From assembly GCF_028640845.1 (NCBI RefSeq), contig NC_080548.1, forward strand, positions 13,815,814 through 13,879,813: DNA of 64,000 bases, read 5' to 3'. Source of the stretch: Ahaetulla prasina (Eukaryota > Chordata > Lepidosauria > Squamata > Colubridae). Below the pieces are notes generated by a model. That model was not told the origin of the DNA and did not search any database. It saw only the letters and a program-made list of their open reading frames with translations. The position numbers and the translations under genes are program-made. This document shows, one piece after another, positions 62,341 through 64,000 of this stretch; position 1 is the first letter of the stretch, and every line of letters begins with the position of its first letter.

Positions 62341-63305
62341 ATACCTATGAAGGGCAGAGCTTCTTTGATTTAGCATCCTTTAAAAAAAACAACACCTAGG
62401 TAGTCCTGGGGGAAAATATTTTACTTTCGTTGTTTATTTGTTAAATGTAATAAGCCGATTTTTTTTCTCCCTGTGACCGATGGTTAAACAAAACTTATTC
62501 TCCCTGACTGATGACCTACAGAAGGCATCCTGCTTCTTGACGTTAAAAATCCTTATGGAGATATTTTATAACTGCTTATTCAAGCTTTTAAACCATGTCA
62601 CATTACGTAGATTAGATTTTAAAAGGTGTTTAGGGGGTTGGTGCTATAATAATAGGTTTGCCCTTAAAATAGTTTGGGTTCTCTTGTTTCATTTTGCTGT
62701 TTCAAAGTAGCATACGAGACCAGAAAGAGGATTGTTTGGTGAGGATGTCTAGAGTGATATTTGTTAAAAGTAGAAAATTAATATTAAATTATTATTATTG
62801 TTAAAGGCAAAGTTGTTCATCTCTTTTTTGGACAGTTCGTAAGTTTCCTATAGACAGCAAGCTGCTGACTCCACAGTAAATTACTTGGAAGAGTTCAGTG
62901 TTTTCTTTTTCCAAGTAACTGTGTTATGATGACAAAGTTTTTTCCCCCCCCTTAAATGAAAATACTGGTGATTGAACCAGCTTTTTGCTTTTGTTTGCAG
63001 AACATTTAAACCTGAGAGAATTGGCTTTTTTTCTGGAAAATACCTTCACTGAAAAAATCTGAATGTCCCCAGACAGTGATGCTTGAAACTTCAATAGGAA
63101 CAGTTATTCAAGAATTGGTTCTAGTATTGTATTCTAACTTTAGTCTGCTCATTTAGGGACTCTGGAATAGGGGTGTGTTAAGGCCTCACATCTCCAATGG
63201 TACATACATGCAGTGTGGTAGCTTAGATTTTCTAAGCACATCAGCTTTTTTCTTGGTTTCGTTTGCAAATTTGTAATAAGTAGATGTGTGCGTGTTAGAT
63301 TTTTG
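62341..63305. other. No gene proven
   Basis: A ctttttgctttTGTTTGCAG acceptor-like site ends at 63000, but no coding exon is recognised after it. Confidence 0.35.
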
Positions 63306-63417
63306 TTGTTGTTGTTGTTAGTTGCGAAGTTGTGTCCAACCCATCGCGACCCCATGGACAACGTTCCTCCAGGCCTTCCTGTCCTCTACCATCCTCTGGA
63401 GTCCATTTAAGCTCATG
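63306..63417 (-). mobile_element. BovB 3' tail
   Basis: (TTG)n, GTTAGTTGCGAAGTTGTGTC and GACCCATCGCGACCCCATGG in antisense order. Confidence 0.87.
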
Positions 63418-63799
63418 CATGTTAGATTATATTATGGTTATTTGTTTTGTTTTAAATTGTAAATGCCTCACACTTTGTTTTTATGACTATAGCCAGCTAA
63501 CAAAAAATAGGTTGATTCAGTACTGTAAAAGGTTAAGTGTGTTACAGTATGTGAAGATATCTAGTGGATATTCCTGAGTCAGTGGGAGGAAAGAAACATA
63601 AACTTTGTTATTTCCTACTATATCCTTTGTCTACGTCAGCCCACCCTCCAACTGATGCCCCCAATAATTTTTGGATGTTAATTTCAGCCAAGCAAGTCTG
63701 CAAGGCATCTGACATAAGATAACTAATCTATCTGGAGGTTATTTGTTATTACTTTTGTTGGAATACAGTCTTTCCAAGTCTGGAATGTCATATAAAAGG
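63418..63799. other. No gene seen
   Basis: No recognised repeat. Confidence 0.4.
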
Positions 63800-64000
63800 A
63801 AGGTACAGTGAATGCCGTAATTCCATACGGTGGTTAGAATTGGTCCTCAGAGTTCCACCCCCACTTACATGATTGAAATTTGTGGCTCCCATTGAAGACC
63901 AGTTGCAGCACCCCTCAATCACATGATCATAATTTGTGAGCTTTCCTACTAGCTTCCCCAGAAAGTCACTGGGCAAACCAGCAGGGAAGTTTGCAAGTTG
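63800..64000. mobile_element. MITE1 fragment running off the window
   Basis: GTCCTCAGAGTTCCACCCCC and CACATGATCATAATTTGTGA resemble the MITE1 interior. Confidence 0.5.

Noticed and set aside
63001..63107. Possible first coding exon of the next gene after a good acceptor
   Set aside because: No open frame with recognisable MTFR1L residues and no clear donor.

Overview
This window is squamate, almost certainly snake, nuclear DNA. The repeats give the lineage: BovB LINE 3' ends, CR1-L3 LINEs whose tails run into (AATAG)n microsatellites, tRNA-derived SINEs, and very many non-autonomous hAT elements whose 8-bp target duplications can still be read. There is no prokaryotic gene structure; most short ORFs are repeat shadows.

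One complete protein gene can be read: SELENON (selenoprotein N), plus strand, ATG at 10329 in a CpG island and stop at 47380-47382. Twelve coding exons join in frame to 558 codons. They carry an N-terminal membrane anchor, an EF-hand, and a Ser-Cys-Sec-Gly motif with in-frame TGA at 42790-42792. A strong hairpin directly after the UGA (43727-43765, exon 10) fits the known Sec redefinition element. A good SECIS candidate lies at 54511-54584, about 7.1 kb past the stop. A poly(A) signal at 55784-55789 would end a transposon-swollen 3' UTR of about 8.4 kb.

Layout: 1-9.9 kb is intergenic repeats. 9.9-10.6 kb is the SELENON promoter/CpG island and exon 1. 10.5-47.2 kb holds exons and repeat-filled introns. 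47.4-55.8 kb is the inferred 3' UTR with hAT, SINE, LTR and MITE insertions. 55.8-60.7 kb is intergenic repeats. 60.7-61.6 kb is a second CpG island, probably the promoter of the next gene (MTFR1L by vertebrate synteny, not proven here). 61.6-64 kb is L1, hAT, CR1 and BovB debris.

The most notable points are where mobile DNA meets SELENON. A hAT element inserted so that its target duplication contains the stop codon. A SINE (itself hit by an LTR) inserted across the intron 5 splice donor and appears to have duplicated it. A MITE ends 33 bp before exon 4. A 623-bp offset duplication in the 3' UTR looks like recombination between hAT copies. Other items: a hAT element at 28.8-29.5 kb carrying a coding-like coiled-coil segment, solo LTRs sharing an acidic reading frame, Penelope-like fragments with hammerhead-like cores, and two CR1-L3 copies sharing sequence beyond their tails. 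Family names for repeats are from recognition of their ends and encoded motifs, not database searches.
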